Below, in pieces: positions 30,905 through 40,611 of a stretch of DNA of 64,000 bases. Source of the DNA: Ligilactobacillus sp. WC1T17 (GTDB lineage: Bacteria; Bacillota; Bacilli; Lactobacillales; Lactobacillaceae). The DNA lies in NCBI GenBank assembly GCA_900110005.1, contig FOCC01000007.1:57192-121191 (forward strand), read 5' to 3'. The notes under the pieces were generated by a model. The model was not told the origin of the DNA and did no database searches. It saw only the letters and a program-made list of their open reading frames with translations. Position numbers and translations under genes: made by a program. Every line of letters begins with the position of its first letter. The stretch's first letter is position 1.

Positions 30905-32845
30905 ATGATTTTACTACAAGTTCAGCATGTCGCACGCTACTTTGGTGCGGATACTTTGTTTGAAAATGTCAACTTAGATATTTCCGATAACTCACGCATT
31001 GCGCTAGTTGGGCGCAATGGTGCCGGAAAATCAACTTTAATTAAAATGATTATGGGCGAACAAGCCCCAGATGCCGGTCAAATTACCAAACGCAAGGATT
31101 TAACCATCGGCTACTTAGCCCAGAATACAGGACTTGAATCGCAAAGAACAATCTTTGACGAAATGCTCACTGTTTTTGCTAAATTGCGGCAAATGGAACA
31201 AAGATTGCACCAATTGGAGGCGCAAATCGCCGATTCATCCCAAGACCACACTTCACCAGCCTATAGCCAGCTGTTAGCGTCCTATGATCAATTGCTGCAT
31301 GACTTCAAAGAACAAAACGGTTATGGCTATGAAGCAGAAATCCGCTCCGTGCTGCACGGCTTTCATTTTGACCCCGATGTCTATGACCGCAGCGTTGCTT
31401 CACTTTCAGGGGGACAAAAAACACGTTTGGCGCTGGCCAAGCTGCTCCTGGAAAAACGCGACTTATTAATTTTAGACGAACCAACCAACCATTTGGACAT
31501 CGATACCTTAACGTGGTTGGAAAGTTATATTCAAACCTATAAGGGAGCTTTGCTGATTGTCTCGCACGACCGGTATTTTTTAGACCGCATTGTTAATGAA
31601 GTTTATGAAATCAGCCACAATAAAAGCAGCTATTATAAAGGCAACTATTCCAGCTATATTACCCAAAAAGCCGAACGCTTAAAGCAGGCTTGGAAAAATT
31701 ACGAAAAGCAGCAGGCCGAAATTTCCAAATTAGAGGATTTTGTCAATAAAAATATTGTCCGTGCTTCAACTACCAAAAGAGCACAATCACGGCGTAAGCA
31801 GTTGGAAAAGATGGATCGCTTAGACCGGCCAGAAGGTGATGAAAAAGGGCCCCGCTTCCGCTTTACCGCCCAAAAGCAAAGCGGCAATGTGGTTTTAACA
31901 GTCAAAGATGCTGCCATCGGCTATGATCATCCGATTGCTTATCCAATTAACATTGAACTCAAAAAGCGCCAGGTAATGGCCATTGTCGGCCCCAACGGCA
32001 TTGGCAAATCTACTCTTTTAAAAAGTATTTTAGGCCAAATTCCTTTCCTCAAGGGCCAAGCTGACTTTGGGACCAACGTGGAAGTCGGTTACTATGATCA
32101 AGAGCAGCAAAACTTAAACCCTAAAAAAACTGTTTTAAATGAACTTTGGGATGATCATCCTACTACACCCGAAAAAGATATCCGCTCCATTTTGGGTAGT
32201 TTCTTATTTATCGGCGATGATGTTTTAAAAGTTGTACATAATTTGTCTGGGGGCGAAAAAGCCCGCCTACTTTTAACAAAGTTAGCGATGAATCAGGATA
32301 ATTTCTTAATCCTCGATGAACCAACCAACCACTTGGATATTGACAGTAAAGAAGTCTTGGAAGAAGCCATCAATGACTTTGACGGCACTGTTTTATTCGT
32401 CTCCCATGACCGGTACTTCATCAATAAAGTAGCGACATGTGTCTTAGAAGTTGCGCCTGAAGGTTCCACGCTTTACTTAGGAGACTACGACTACTACGTC
32501 GCCAAAAAAGAAGAACAAGAAGAAATTAAAAAAGCTAAAGAAAATCCCTCCGTGCCTAGTACTGCACCTTTGAAGGGCAAAAATAACTATCAGCAGTCAA
32601 AAGAACGGCAAAAGCAAGAGCGAAAATTAACCCGCCAAGTTGCCGAAGCTGAAAGCAAGTATGAAAACTTGGATCAGCAAAAAAGTGACCTTGAAAATCA
32701 AATGGCTTTACCGGAAAACTTCAATGATTTAACCAAAATGGCTGACCTGCAAAAACAGCTTGAAGAAGTTACGGCCGACTTAACGGAAGCTGAAACGGCT
32801 TGGGAAGAATTAAGTCTGCAATTAGAAGAATTTCAAGAAGGTTAA
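30905..32845 (+). CDS. ABC-F family ribosomal ATPase (YdiF-like)
   Basis: 646 residues, two ABC domains in one chain and no membrane segments. First domain GRNGAGKST, LSGGQKTRLALA, LDEPTNHLD; second GPNGIGKST, LSGGEKARLLL, LDEPTNHLD; the linker between them is the arm that enters the ribosomal E or P site. The C-terminus (about 540-646) is charged and predicted to be coiled coil. Its place beside rex matches Bacillus ydiF. A housekeeping translation factor is more likely than an antibiotic-resistance ABC-F. The ATG at 30905 has AAAGGTG 6 bases upstream; a GTG three codons before lies in that site. Confidence 0.92.
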   Translation: MILLQVQHVARYFGADTLFENVNLDISDNSRIALVGRNGAGKSTLIKMIMGEQAPDAGQITKRKDLTIGYLAQNTGLESQRTIFDEMLTVFAKLRQMEQRLHQLEAQIADSSQDHTSPAYSQLLASYDQLLHDFKEQNGYGYEAEIRSVLHGFHFDPDVYDRSVASLSGGQKTRLALAKLLLEKRDLLILDEPTNHLDIDTLTWLESYIQTYKGALLIVSHDRYFLDRIVNEVYEISHNKSSYYKGNYSSYITQKAERLKQAWKNYEKQQAEISKLEDFVNKNIVRASTTKRAQSRRKQLEKMDRLDRPEGDEKGPRFRFTAQKQSGNVVLTVKDAAIGYDHPIAYPINIELKKRQVMAIVGPNGIGKSTLLKSILGQIPFLKGQADFGTNVEVGYYDQEQQNLNPKKTVLNELWDDHPTTPEKDIRSILGSFLFIGDDVLKVVHNLSGGEKARLLLTKLAMNQDNFLILDEPTNHLDIDSKEVLEEAINDFDGTVLFVSHDRYFINKVATCVLEVAPEGSTLYLGDYDYYVAKKEEQEEIKKAKENPSVPSTAPLKGKNNYQQSKERQKQERKLTRQVAEAESKYENLDQQKSDLENQMALPENFNDLTKMADLQKQLEEVTADLTEAETAWEELSLQLEEFQEG

Positions 32846-32846
32846 T

Positions 32847-32880
32847 AAAAAAAGACTGAGGTTACCCTCAGTCTTTTTTT
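32847..32880. terminator. Bidirectional terminator between the ABC-F gene and tsaD
   Basis: Stem AAAGACTGAGG with a 4-base loop, flanked by A on one side and T7 on the other; ends the converging transcripts. Confidence 0.92.
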
Positions 32881-32883
32881 AAC

Positions 32884-33912
32884 TTATTTTTCTAGCCAGT
32901 CAAATTCCAAACCAGGTTCAGCATTTAAATCGAGCCCAGCAAAAATACCTGCTTTATAAGCTTCATATCCTGCTGCCCCAATCATTGCCGCATTATCTCC
33001 ACACAATTTAAGCGGTGCTTTAATTAGTTCTACGTCGTCAAACTTAGTTAATTCCTGATCAAGTCGCGCTCTTAACCCCTGGTTAGCCGCAACCCCACCT
33101 GCTAAAAGCAGCTGTTTGACAGGAAATTCTTTTAGCGCTTTAACCGTTTTTTCGGCCAAAACATCTACCACACTTTGTTGGAAACTAGCCGCTAAATCAT
33201 TTTTATTCAAAACTTCGCCAATTTGGTCGGCATGGTGAACACGGTTGATAAAAGCACTCTTCAAGCCGCTAAAGCTGAAATCAAAATTATCTTCTTTTTC
33301 CATCGCCCGTGGAAAATGAAAGGTATCTTGCCCTTGATGCGCCATTTCATCAATTTCTTTACCGGCAGGATAAGTTAAGCCTAAGACACGCCCAACCTTG
33401 TCATAGGCTTCACCGCAGGCATCATCTCTGGTTTCACCGATGATTTCAAAGTTGTAAGGTCCTTTCAAATACACGAGTTCTGTGTGGCCGCCCGACACTA
33501 GCAGGGCTAAAGCTGGAAATTTCAATTTCCCCGCAAAACGGGCCGCATAAATATGGCCTGCCATATGGTTAACGGGCACTAAAGGCAGATTGTGTGCATA
33601 AGCTACTGTTTTAGCAGCATTAACACCGACTAGTAAAGATCCAACCAAACCAGGTCCGTAAGTTACAGCAACTGCCGTTAAATCAGTATAATCCACGCCA
33701 GCTTCTGCCAAAGCATCATCAATACAATAGGTAATTTGTTCAATATGGTGGCGGCTAGCAACTTCCGGCACAACTCCGCCAAAACGCTTATGGCTTTTAA
33801 TTTGTGTGGCTACAATATTTGAAAGGATTTTATGTCCATCCTCAATTACAGCTACACTTGTTTCATCACAGCTTGATTCAAAAGCAAGTATCAAATTTCT
33901 ACTTTGAACCAT
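32884..33912 (-). CDS. tsaD: tRNA N6-adenosine threonylcarbamoyltransferase TsaD
   Basis: With TsaB and TsaE, attaches threonylcarbamoyl to A37 of ANN-decoding tRNAs. 342 residues. ASKHA-type ATPase with the metal-binding [13 protein letters not shown] and C-terminal GDNAAMIG motifs. It overlaps rimI by 14 bases; the ATG at 33912 is the best start I can see, without a strong ribosome site, so translational coupling is likely. tsaB-rimI-tsaD is a conserved order. Confidence 0.95.
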   Translation of the reverse strand: MVQSRNLILAFESSCDETSVAVIEDGHKILSNIVATQIKSHKRFGGVVPEVASRHHIEQITYCIDDALAEAGVDYTDLTAVAVTYGPGLVGSLLVGVNAAKTVAYAHNLPLVPVNHMAGHIYAARFAGKLKFPALALLVSGGHTELVYLKGPYNFEIIGETRDDACGEAYDKVGRVLGLTYPAGKEIDEMAHQGQDTFHFPRAMEKEDNFDFSFSGLKSAFINRVHHADQIGEVLNKNDLAASFQQSVVDVLAEKTVKALKEFPVKQLLLAGGVAANQGLRARLDQELTKFDDVELIKAPLKLCGDNAAMIGAAGYEAYKAGIFAGLDLNAEPGLEFDWLEK

Positions 33913-34501
33913 TGACCATCATATCCCTTCTCTTATTAGCACTAATACTATAAACCATTTCAATGGCATCTTCGCCATCATCAAAATAATAATCTTTTTT
34001 GATAATCCAATCGATAAAACCGGCAAAAGCGTAGGCTTCGCGTGCTTGCATATTACTTTCTCTAACTTCGAGGCTAACTTTTCGAAGGCCAAAATTATCA
34101 GCTTCATTAATTAAAATCCGCAGCAGCATTTGGCCTAACCCTAACTTTTGATAAGCCGGCAAAACGGCAATATTTGTAATATGGGCTTCGTTTTTAGCGT
34201 ATTTCATATCACAGCCGGCAAAAGCCACCATTTCATCATTGTAGCGCACAACTAAATAAAGCGTCTTTTCCTTATCCCGAATCTGTTCTTCAAAGTTAGC
34301 AAAATTCCAGGGGGTCTTCCCTTGATAAACTGCCCTTTCAATATCTAAAATTTCGGGAATATCAGGCACAACTGCCCTGACAACTAAATAATCGTAGCCT
34401 TTAAGCCGTACTGTCCGACTTTTAAATGTTATCTGTCCTTGATTATCGCCCTTAATCAGTTTAGCTAATTCTTGTTTAAACTTTTTCAACATAGGATTCA
34501 T
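33899..34501 (-). CDS. rimI: Ribosomal protein S18-alanine N-acetyltransferase
   Basis: GNAT-family acetyltransferase. 200 residues: a 40-residue N-terminal extension and then the GNAT fold with the acetyl-CoA loop [15 protein letters not shown] and [14 protein letters not shown]. The extension is longer than in enterobacterial RimI but is common in lactobacilli. Overlaps tsaB (26 bases) and tsaD (14 bases). Confidence 0.9.
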   Translation of the reverse strand: MNPMLKKFKQELAKLIKGDNQGQITFKSRTVRLKGYDYLVVRAVVPDIPEILDIERAVYQGKTPWNFANFEEQIRDKEKTLYLVVRYNDEMVAFAGCDMKYAKNEAHITNIAVLPAYQKLGLGQMLLRILINEADNFGLRKVSLEVRESNMQAREAYAFAGFIDWIIKKDYYFDDGEDAIEMVYSISANKRRDMMVNGSK

Positions 34502-35198
34502 GATAATCTCTTCTTTCGGGGTGTTTTTCTAACCACTGCATTTCGGCTTGCGTTAAGCGCAAATAAGCCGGTACAAATTCGTTAACATCAACAGGCGCCT
34601 TTTTTTCTCCTAGCAAAGCCAACACATCAGCATGCGGGTAATTGAAGTTTACCGGGGCAAAATTGTAGTTTGTAAGCAATTGTGTAAATTTATCCGCATA
34701 AACAGCAGCATCCCCCATTAAAACAACTTTTTTATCTTTTAATTGCGCACACAAATCACTAACGGAAATATGCTGGTCGGCTAAAACATTAACTAATTCA
34801 TGCTGTTCATTATATTGATAAGCCCCGGCAAAAACATTTTCCCGGCGTGCATCAAAAACCGGCACTAAAACTTGATCTTCATTAGCTGGGTAAGCTTGGG
34901 CTAAAACTTCCAAACTAGAAACTGCCACTAATTCTTTTTTCAGGGTATAGGCTAAAGTTTTGGCCGTCGTGGCTCCGATTCTCAAACCTGTATAAGAGCC
35001 AGGTCCTTTGGCAATCGCAATCCGGTCTAATTCATTTGGTTTTATTTGAGCTTGTTTTAATAATTCGGCAATCAGCGGTAACAATTTATCGCTGTGGTTG
35101 CGCGCAACAACATAAGTTGCTTGGCAAAGCAGGTGTTCATCTTCCATTACAGCCACACTTAAAGGCTTATTTGAAGTATCAATTGCTAAAATTTTCAT
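34476..35198 (-). CDS. tsaB: tRNA threonylcarbamoyladenosine biosynthesis protein TsaB
   Basis: Partner of TsaD in t6A formation. 240 residues. MKILAIDTSNKPLSVAV and GPGSYTGLRIG are the family hallmarks. I prefer the ATG at 35198 over a TTG one codon upstream; AAGGA lies 9 bases before it. First gene of tsaB-rimI-tsaD. The fourth factor, TsaE, is not in this window. Confidence 0.94.
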   Translation of the reverse strand: MKILAIDTSNKPLSVAVMEDEHLLCQATYVVARNHSDKLLPLIAELLKQAQIKPNELDRIAIAKGPGSYTGLRIGATTAKTLAYTLKKELVAVSSLEVLAQAYPANEDQVLVPVFDARRENVFAGAYQYNEQHELVNVLADQHISVSDLCAQLKDKKVVLMGDAAVYADKFTQLLTNYNFAPVNFNYPHADVLALLGEKKAPVDVNEFVPAYLRLTQAEMQWLEKHPERRDYHESYVEKV

Positions 35199-35296
35199 CA
35201 ATATCTATCCTTCATCTTGTTTTATCTTCTAATAAGATATCTTAACACAAATCAATTAAATTACGTTTAAAAACAATTAGATGTTTAGCCAAAAAA

Positions 35297-35327
35297 AGGA
35301 TACCATCAGCCAAAACTGACAGTATCC
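35297..35327 (-). terminator. Intrinsic terminator of the thioesterase gene
   Basis: AGGATAC-TG-TCAG ... CTGA-TG-GTATCCT on the minus strand, followed by T7; 8 bases after the stop codon. Confidence 0.9.
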
Positions 35328-35334
35328 TGCTTCA

Positions 35335-36099
35335 TTACATAATCCATTCTTCATGGCGGACTTCCCATTCACAAACAGCGTGACATGAAAGTTCCGTTCC
35401 CACCTTAATCTCATGGATAGTTTCGACGGTTTCGACACCCGTCATCTTGATTTGAGCTTGACTAACAGCTTTTTGCCCATAATTGATTTCTTTTTTATAT
35501 TCAATATTCATTTCAACCGGTTGATACTTCGTTAAAAAATCTTCATCTAAAGCATCCAGCATCCACTCAAAATAATGTACATTATTGACGTGATGGTTCA
35601 CATCAATGTCAAAAAAACGCACTTCGTATTCTTTTTGCCGGTCAATCCGCTCAATTTCCTTAGGCAATGGCAGACGCTCAATTTTAACCGTCTTTTCAGC
35701 CTGAAAAGGTGTAATCACAGCAGCCGGAATGGTTGCAATTTTGCGTGTTTTTTGATTAATCATCGCAAAAACCGTATGCATGTGGGCTAATTCCATCTTT
35801 CTGATATCATGCACCCAAAAGTCGCGGTAACAAAAATATTTATTATAACTTTTGGCATGTGTTGTGATATAAATTGTTTCGTTTTTACGGGGCAGCCGCT
35901 TAATTTCCAGCATATGCTGGGTTACAATCCAGCCTAAACCCATTTTTAAGACTTTATCACTGGAAACGCCTAAAGTATCACTTTGATCTTCACAAGCCAG
36001 CATCATTAAATCAACCAGCTTACCCAAACTGACGGTTCCATTGACATCTGTTTCATAAAAAGTTACTCGGTGTTTTTCACTAAAGCCTTTATTTTCCAA
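35335..36099 (-). CDS. Acyl-ACP thioesterase
   Basis: Plant FatA/FatB-like enzyme releasing free fatty acids from acyl carrier protein; common in lactobacilli. 254 residues forming two hot-dog domains; the C-terminal half carries DIDVNHHVNNVHYFEWMLDA, the segment with the catalytic Asn and His. The start is a TTG (36099) placed 7 bases after a perfect AGGAGG; another TTG two codons upstream is too close to that site. It lies 11 bases from the end of rsmI and is probably part of that transcript. Confidence 0.9.
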   Translation of the reverse strand: MENKGFSEKHRVTFYETDVNGTVSLGKLVDLMMLACEDQSDTLGVSSDKVLKMGLGWIVTQHMLEIKRLPRKNETIYITTHAKSYNKYFCYRDFWVHDIRKMELAHMHTVFAMINQKTRKIATIPAAVITPFQAEKTVKIERLPLPKEIERIDRQKEYEVRFFDIDVNHHVNNVHYFEWMLDALDEDFLTKYQPVEMNIEYKKEINYGQKAVSQAQIKMTGVETVETIHEIKVGTELSCHAVCEWEVRHEEWIM

Positions 36100-36110
36100 C
36101 TCCAAACCTC

Positions 36111-36989
36111 CTAATCAGTTAGATGGTGGTAAGCATTATAGACATCTTGCTTTTTCATTTGCCGTCTTTTAGCCACTTCTTTAATAGCAGCATTTGGCTT
36201 CAACCCCTGCTCAATTTTTTGGTTGACTTCATCTTCTAGCGAAATATCTAAAACTTCTTCAGCATGGTTTGGAGCATGATTGCCATCCACAATCACGACA
36301 AATTCGCCTCTAACTTCATCATCTTTAGCAAATTCAACCGCATCAGCCAAACTGCCGCGTAAAAATTCCTCGTAACGCTTTGTTAATTCACGGCACAAAA
36401 CAATCTTACGGTCCATCCCAAAAACCTCGCCCATTGCTTGTAAGGTCTTCTTCAAACGGTGCGGTGCCTCATAAAAAATCATCGTTACTTCCTGTTGGTT
36501 TAACTTAACCAAAGCTTCATTTAATTCCTTATGCTTACGTGGCAAAAAACCGTAAAACATAAAAGGCTGCGGCGTTAAACCCGACGCTATCAAAGCTGTT
36601 AAAGCTGCGTTTGGTCCCGGCAAAGGCACGACAGGAATTTCGGCTTCAATGCAGGCTTCAACTAATTCATGCCCTGGATCACTAATCGATGGCATCCCAG
36701 CGTCACTGACTTGGGCTAAATTAAGTCCTTCTTTTAACTTAGCCAGCAAAAGTGGAATTCTTTCCTTGGTATTATGCTCATGAAAACTAATTTGACTGGT
36801 TTTAATTTCAAAATGGTTTAATAATTTTTGGGTATTTCTGGTATCTTCCGCACAAATTAAATCAACATTTTGCAAGGTTTCAACCGCCCGGCTCGTCATA
36901 TCACCCAAGTTTCCAATCGGAGTCGGCACCAAATATAAAGTCCCCACTAGCTTTTGCCCTTGGAAACTGCTCATTTTATTAATTGTCAT
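36111..36989 (-). CDS. rsmI: 16S rRNA 2-prime-O-methyltransferase RsmI
   Basis: Methylates C1402 of 16S rRNA in the decoding centre. 292 residues. Family motifs: GTLYLVPTPIGNLGDMTSRA, CAEDTRNTQKLL, VSDAGMPSISDPG, GPNAALTALIASG. The ATG at 36989 overlaps the yabA stop (TAATG) and has GGGGAG 8 bases upstream; the frame is open 14 codons further but that is inside yabA. Translationally coupled to yabA. Confidence 0.95.
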   Translation of the reverse strand: MTINKMSSFQGQKLVGTLYLVPTPIGNLGDMTSRAVETLQNVDLICAEDTRNTQKLLNHFEIKTSQISFHEHNTKERIPLLLAKLKEGLNLAQVSDAGMPSISDPGHELVEACIEAEIPVVPLPGPNAALTALIASGLTPQPFMFYGFLPRKHKELNEALVKLNQQEVTMIFYEAPHRLKKTLQAMGEVFGMDRKIVLCRELTKRYEEFLRGSLADAVEFAKDDEVRGEFVVIVDGNHAPNHAEEVLDISLEDEVNQKIEQGLKPNAAIKEVAKRRQMKKQDVYNAYHHLTD

Positions 36990-37342
36990 TAGCGACGCTC
37001 CCCATAAATTACATCTTGACAAAAGACACATGGTTCATCATTGATTCGCCTTGATCCGTACATATTGTCCACATTGCAAACATGAAAACCTTCATCGTAA
37101 AGTTTTTCTAAGTTTTGCCGCGATTTAGACAGCCCGTTTTTGGTCGTGCGATCAACACGTGGCTTTTTGCGCGCGTCTAATTCCTGTAAACGTGCCCGCA
37201 AATGTGCATTTTCAATTTCTAATTCAGCATTTTGTTCTACCAGCTCATCTAATTCTTCTTTTACTGCGGCAATGGTATTTTGCATCTGCAGTGCCATTTG
37301 TTCGAGCTCTTCAAAACTAGCTAAAAGTTCACGTTTTTCCAA
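36989..37342 (-). CDS. yabA: Replication initiation control protein YabA
   Basis: Binds DnaA and DnaN and limits re-initiation. 117 residues. An N-terminal leucine-rich coiled coil (about 10-65) and a C-terminal zinc site HVCN ... CVFC are present. I chose the TTG at 37342 because GAGGGTG precedes it by about 8 bases and the product then begins (M)EKRELLASFEELEQ as in relatives; an ATG at 37363 would overlap the end of holB and has no site. Confidence 0.88.
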   Translation of the reverse strand: MEKRELLASFEELEQMALQMQNTIAAVKEELDELVEQNAELEIENAHLRARLQELDARKKPRVDRTTKNGLSKSRQNLEKLYDEGFHVCNVDNMYGSRRINDEPCVFCQDVIYGERR

Positions 37343-37355
37343 AAAATCACCCTCA

Positions 37356-38348
37356 TCATTCATGATAACAACTCGTAAGTTCCAAGGTCAAGGTTTCTAA
37401 AATATTTTGAAAAGAGACATTGACCGCCTGTAATTTGCGGGCTGCTAAAACTAATTCAACCGCCTGACAAACTCGTTTTGTATTCAATTTATTTGCAAAT
37501 GCCACTAATTCATCCTGGTGAGCCATAAATGCGACCTGCGTTTGTTCGTCAAATTTTAACAACATCACATCTCTGGTCAAAAGAACAATTAAATCTAAAA
37601 TCTCAGCTTGCCTTTTTTTATCAGTAAAATGCCGTTTCAATTGAGTTGAAACATTAACGAAAGCACGTAAGTCGTTATTCATAATAAATTTAAACCAATC
37701 CCAAATATCCACCAGTAATTCATTAAAACTTTCATCTTCAGCTAAAGCCAGCCCCTGCTCCAAACTATCCGTCAATGAAGCTAAGATATGCGCCCTAGCA
37801 GTGGGAACATTTTGTGCCGTTAAAGCTTCTAAGCGGCTTTCAAAAGCTAAAGCTGTCAGTTCAAATACTTGGCAGCGAGAAATAATTGTCGGCAGCATGA
37901 GGTTGGCATTTTGCGTTAAAAGAAAGGCTGAAACATCGCCGCTAGGTTCTTCTAAAAATTTCAATAAACTATTAGCCGCATTAGCTGTCATTTTTTCTGC
38001 ATCTTCAATAATAAAGATTTTTTTGCGACCTTCAAAACCGCTTTTAGTGAATTCTGCCTTTAAAAAACGAATTTGGTCAACTTTGATAGTGTTACCGTCC
38101 GGGGCAATTTCGACCACATCGCTAAATTCATGCTGGGCAATTCTTTGGCAATTATTGCACTGCCGACAAGGAGCTCCATCTTGACTATGCAGGCAAAAGA
38201 TTCCTTGGGCAACCCATAAGGCCAATTCTTTTTTGCCAACGCCGGCTGGACCCGCTAATAAATAGGCATGACTTAATTTATTAGCTTTAATCAACTCTGC
38301 AAAATGATTCGTTAAACGCGGTTGTAATTCTGTAATCATCTGTTCCAT
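37356..38348 (-). CDS. holB: DNA polymerase III subunit delta-prime
   Basis: Clamp loader subunit. 330 residues. P-loop-like GPAGVGKKELAL, zinc module CRQCNNCQRIAQ, and EEPSGDVSAFLLT are typical of DnaX/HolB folds. Its ATG directly adjoins the darA stop codon. In Bacillus yaaR precedes and yaaT (ricT) follows holB; both are missing here, so yabA comes directly after. Confidence 0.93.
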   Translation of the reverse strand: MEQMITELQPRLTNHFAELIKANKLSHAYLLAGPAGVGKKELALWVAQGIFCLHSQDGAPCRQCNNCQRIAQHEFSDVVEIAPDGNTIKVDQIRFLKAEFTKSGFEGRKKIFIIEDAEKMTANAANSLLKFLEEPSGDVSAFLLTQNANLMLPTIISRCQVFELTALAFESRLEALTAQNVPTARAHILASLTDSLEQGLALAEDESFNELLVDIWDWFKFIMNNDLRAFVNVSTQLKRHFTDKKRQAEILDLIVLLTRDVMLLKFDEQTQVAFMAHQDELVAFANKLNTKRVCQAVELVLAARKLQAVNVSFQNILETLTLELTSCYHE

Positions 38349-38678
38349 TTAAAATTTCATAAATTGCTCCACTGGCATGACAAAGACGGTTGCCCCACCG
38401 ACTTTGACTGCGAGCGGATAATCAACCATAGCTTCCAGCGGACTGTCAACATGCAACGAAGGCTTCACATAATCAGTCCGTTCCTTACAGGATTGTTTGA
38501 TGATATGAATGACCTCATCAACTCGTTCGTCAGCCGTTCCGATTAAAAAAGTGGTATTGCCCGCCTTTAAAAAGCCCCCCGTTGACGAAAGTTTTGTAGC
38601 TTGAATATTATTTTCAACAAAAGCTTCCGCTAACCGGTTGCGATCCTTGTCTTGCACAATTGCGATAATCATTTTCAT
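38349..38678 (-). CDS. darA: c-di-AMP receptor DarA (PII-like protein, YaaQ/PstA)
   Basis: 109-residue PII-like trimeric protein that binds cyclic di-AMP. MKMIIAIVQDKDRNRLAEAF, TKLSSTGGFLKAGNTTFLIG and the C-terminal VGGATVFVMPVEQF match DarA/PstA closely. The downstream target is unknown. Co-transcribed with tmk and holB, as is usual. The potassium importer KimA in this window is another c-di-AMP effector. Confidence 0.95.
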   Translation of the reverse strand: MKMIIAIVQDKDRNRLAEAFVENNIQATKLSSTGGFLKAGNTTFLIGTADERVDEVIHIIKQSCKERTDYVKPSLHVDSPLEAMVDYPLAVKVGGATVFVMPVEQFMKF

Positions 38679-38694
38679 AAAAACTCACCTTAAT

Positions 38695-39336
38695 TCATGC
38701 GAAATATGCCGCTGCTTCATTTTTTAACAGTTTAAGTACATCTAAGACAACCTCATCGAGTGGCTTTTTGGCATCAATGACCTTAATCCGGTCAGGATAA
38801 TCCTTGGCCAACTTTTGATAGGCTTGATGGACTTCATGGTAAAATGACATTTTTTCTAAATCCAAACGATTGACTTCATCTTGCCGATTTTTGTGAATTC
38901 GCGCTAAACCAATTTCAGGTTCAATTTCAAAATAAATTGTCAAATCAGGTGTTAAACCATCCGTGGCAAATTGATTCATAGCTAAAACTTCAGCTATTCC
39001 AATCTTACGGCCTACTCCCTGGTAAACTAAAGAGCTATCCACAAAACGATCACACAAAACCAGCTTATTTTCATTTAAAGCCGGCAAAATTTTTCCGACA
39101 ATATGCTGTCTTCTGGCAGCCGCGTACAATAAAGCCTCAGTGCGACCATCCATCTCGGTAAAACGCTGGTCTAAAATAATATCGCGAATAGCCTCCGAAA
39201 TCCGGTTACCGCCTGGTTCCCGCGTTAAAACGTAATCCGTGCGGCCAAGCTGCTCTAAATAGGCAATAACGGCTTTAATAACACTAGTCTTGCCCGATCC
39301 ATCGGTACCTTCAAAAGTAATAAACATTCCACTCAC
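38695..39336 (-). CDS. tmk: Thymidylate kinase
   Basis: Phosphorylates dTMP to dTDP. 213 residues. P-loop FEGTDGSGKTSV, the DRF-type motif CDRFVDSSLVYQGVG and the LID region are intact. Start is a GTG (39336) with a GAGGGGC site 7 bases upstream. First gene after yaaL-type unit; followed by darA, holB, yabA, rsmI. Confidence 0.96.
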   Translation of the reverse strand: MSGMFITFEGTDGSGKTSVIKAVIAYLEQLGRTDYVLTREPGGNRISEAIRDIILDQRFTEMDGRTEALLYAAARRQHIVGKILPALNENKLVLCDRFVDSSLVYQGVGRKIGIAEVLAMNQFATDGLTPDLTIYFEIEPEIGLARIHKNRQDEVNRLDLEKMSFYHEVHQAYQKLAKDYPDRIKVIDAKKPLDEVVLDVLKLLKNEAAAYFA

Positions 39337-39385
39337 AAGTTTAGCCCCTCTTCATTTTATTTTATTTTACTTTAATTCTGCCAAT

Positions 39386-39422
39386 AAAAAAAGGGTAAAA
39401 CCCATCAGCTTCTACCCTTTTT
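39386..39422 (-). terminator. Intrinsic terminator after yaaL
   Basis: AAAAAGGGTA / TACCCTTTTT stem with a loop of about 15 bases and a T run on the minus strand; it ends the dnaX-ebfC-recR-yaaL transcript. Confidence 0.85.
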
Positions 39423-39660
39423 ATCTTCCAAACACAGACGACTGCATATGTCCGTGTACTTTGCGTCTTTTAGCTTCGCGATATAAAAACTCATACTTAG
39501 CTCGTGCTAATTGCGTTTCAGCTGTCAGCTCATTATCGGCATCATATACCGCTTTTTCAGTTTGACTAGCGTGATCCCAATTTTGCTTGGCTTCATCAAT
39601 ATCATTTAATAAAAAGCCATCGTATGCTTTTCTAAGCAAATGCTTCTTTCTTCCAAACAT
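39421..39660 (-). CDS. yaaL: YaaL family protein (DUF2508)
   Basis: 79 residues, highly charged, probably all helical (FGRKKHLLRKAYDGFLLNDIDEAK and following; shown shortened as LRKAYDGFLLNDIDEAK). Function unknown. The position right after recR is the same as in Bacillus. Start supported by GGAGG. Confidence 0.85.
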   Translation of the reverse strand: MFGRKKHLLRKAYDGFLLNDIDEAKQNWDHASQTEKAVYDADNELTAETQLARAKYEFLYREAKRRKVHGHMQSSVFGR

Positions 39661-39672
39661 GAAATCCTCCAG

Positions 39673-40272
39673 CTAAATTTCCTGCCGGCCTTCAACAGCT
39701 TTAAATAAAGTCATCTCATCGGCATATTCAATATCACTACCGACAGCCAATCCATGGGCTAAGCGTGTTGTTTTCAGACCAGCAGGCTTAATCAGCCGTG
39801 AAATATACATGGCCGTAGCTTCACCCTCGGGTGTGGCATTGGTAGCTAAAATAACTTCTTTAATTTCAGGATTTTGCTGTAGCCGCTTAATCAGCCCCTG
39901 AACATTAATTTCATTAGGCCCAATACCTTCAGTAGGCGACAAAACACCATGCAAGACATGATATAACCCGTGATACTCCCGTAACTTTTCAAAAGCCATC
40001 ACATCTTTGACTTGTTCCACCACAATAACCTGGCTTTGATCACGGCTCTTATCGGCACAGATGGGACAAGGATCTTCTTGGGTAATATTGCCGCAAATAC
40101 TGCAGTAATGCAAATCTTTTTGGGCTGAAATCAAGGCTTTCGCAAAAGCTTCAACGTCTTCTTTAGGCATATCAATGGTAAAAAAAGCCAAACGCGTCGC
40201 CGTTTTTTCACCAATGCCCGGCAAGCGCAAGTAGCTGTCAATCAGCTTAGCAATTGGTTCAGGATATTGCAT
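39673..40272 (-). CDS. recR: Recombination protein RecR
   Basis: Partner of RecO and RecF in gap repair. 199 residues: helix-hairpin-helix ([14 protein letters not shown]), four-cysteine zinc finger (CSICGN ... CPICAD) and a Toprim domain ([13 protein letters not shown]). Follows ebfC by 13 bases. Confidence 0.96.
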   Translation of the reverse strand: MQYPEPIAKLIDSYLRLPGIGEKTATRLAFFTIDMPKEDVEAFAKALISAQKDLHYCSICGNITQEDPCPICADKSRDQSQVIVVEQVKDVMAFEKLREYHGLYHVLHGVLSPTEGIGPNEINVQGLIKRLQQNPEIKEVILATNATPEGEATAMYISRLIKPAGLKTTRLAHGLAVGSDIEYADEMTLFKAVEGRQEI

Positions 40273-40285
40273 ATTTCACCCTTCT

Positions 40286-40597
40286 TTAGAAGCCGGGCAG
40301 GTTGCGGGAATATTTGCCCATAACTGCTTGGGTTTTAGCTTCGATTTGTTTCATAGCATCGTTAACTGCCATGATAGTTAAATCTTGCAACATATCAACA
40401 TCATCAGGATCAACCGCTTCTTCTTTAATCGCGATATCAACCATTTGGTGGTCACCATTGAATTTAACAACCACCAAGTCATCAGAAGCATGACCTTCAA
40501 AGATTGTTTGCTTCAATTCTTCTTGATCCTTTTGCATATTTTTTTGCAATTTTTGCATTTGTTTCATCATACCTTGCATGTTCATACCACGCATCAT
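40286..40597 (-). CDS. ebfC: YbaB/EbfC family nucleoid-associated protein
   Basis: 103 residues, Met- and Gln-rich N-terminal coiled coil (MMRGMNMQGMMKQMQKLQK), then the usual YbaB core. Small DNA-binding dimer. The ATG at 40597 lies 9 bases after AAAGGA; an upstream TTG overlaps that site. Between dnaX and recR, the standard place. Confidence 0.93.
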   Translation of the reverse strand: MMRGMNMQGMMKQMQKLQKNMQKDQEELKQTIFEGHASDDLVVVKFNGDHQMVDIAIKEEAVDPDDVDMLQDLTIMAVNDAMKQIEAKTQAVMGKYSRNLPGF

Positions 40598-40611
40598 ATC
40601 AATCAATCCTT

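Noticed and set aside
37343..37363. ATG at 37363 as yabA start
   Set aside because: No ribosome site and overlap with holB; the TTG at 37342 has GAGGGTG at good distance.
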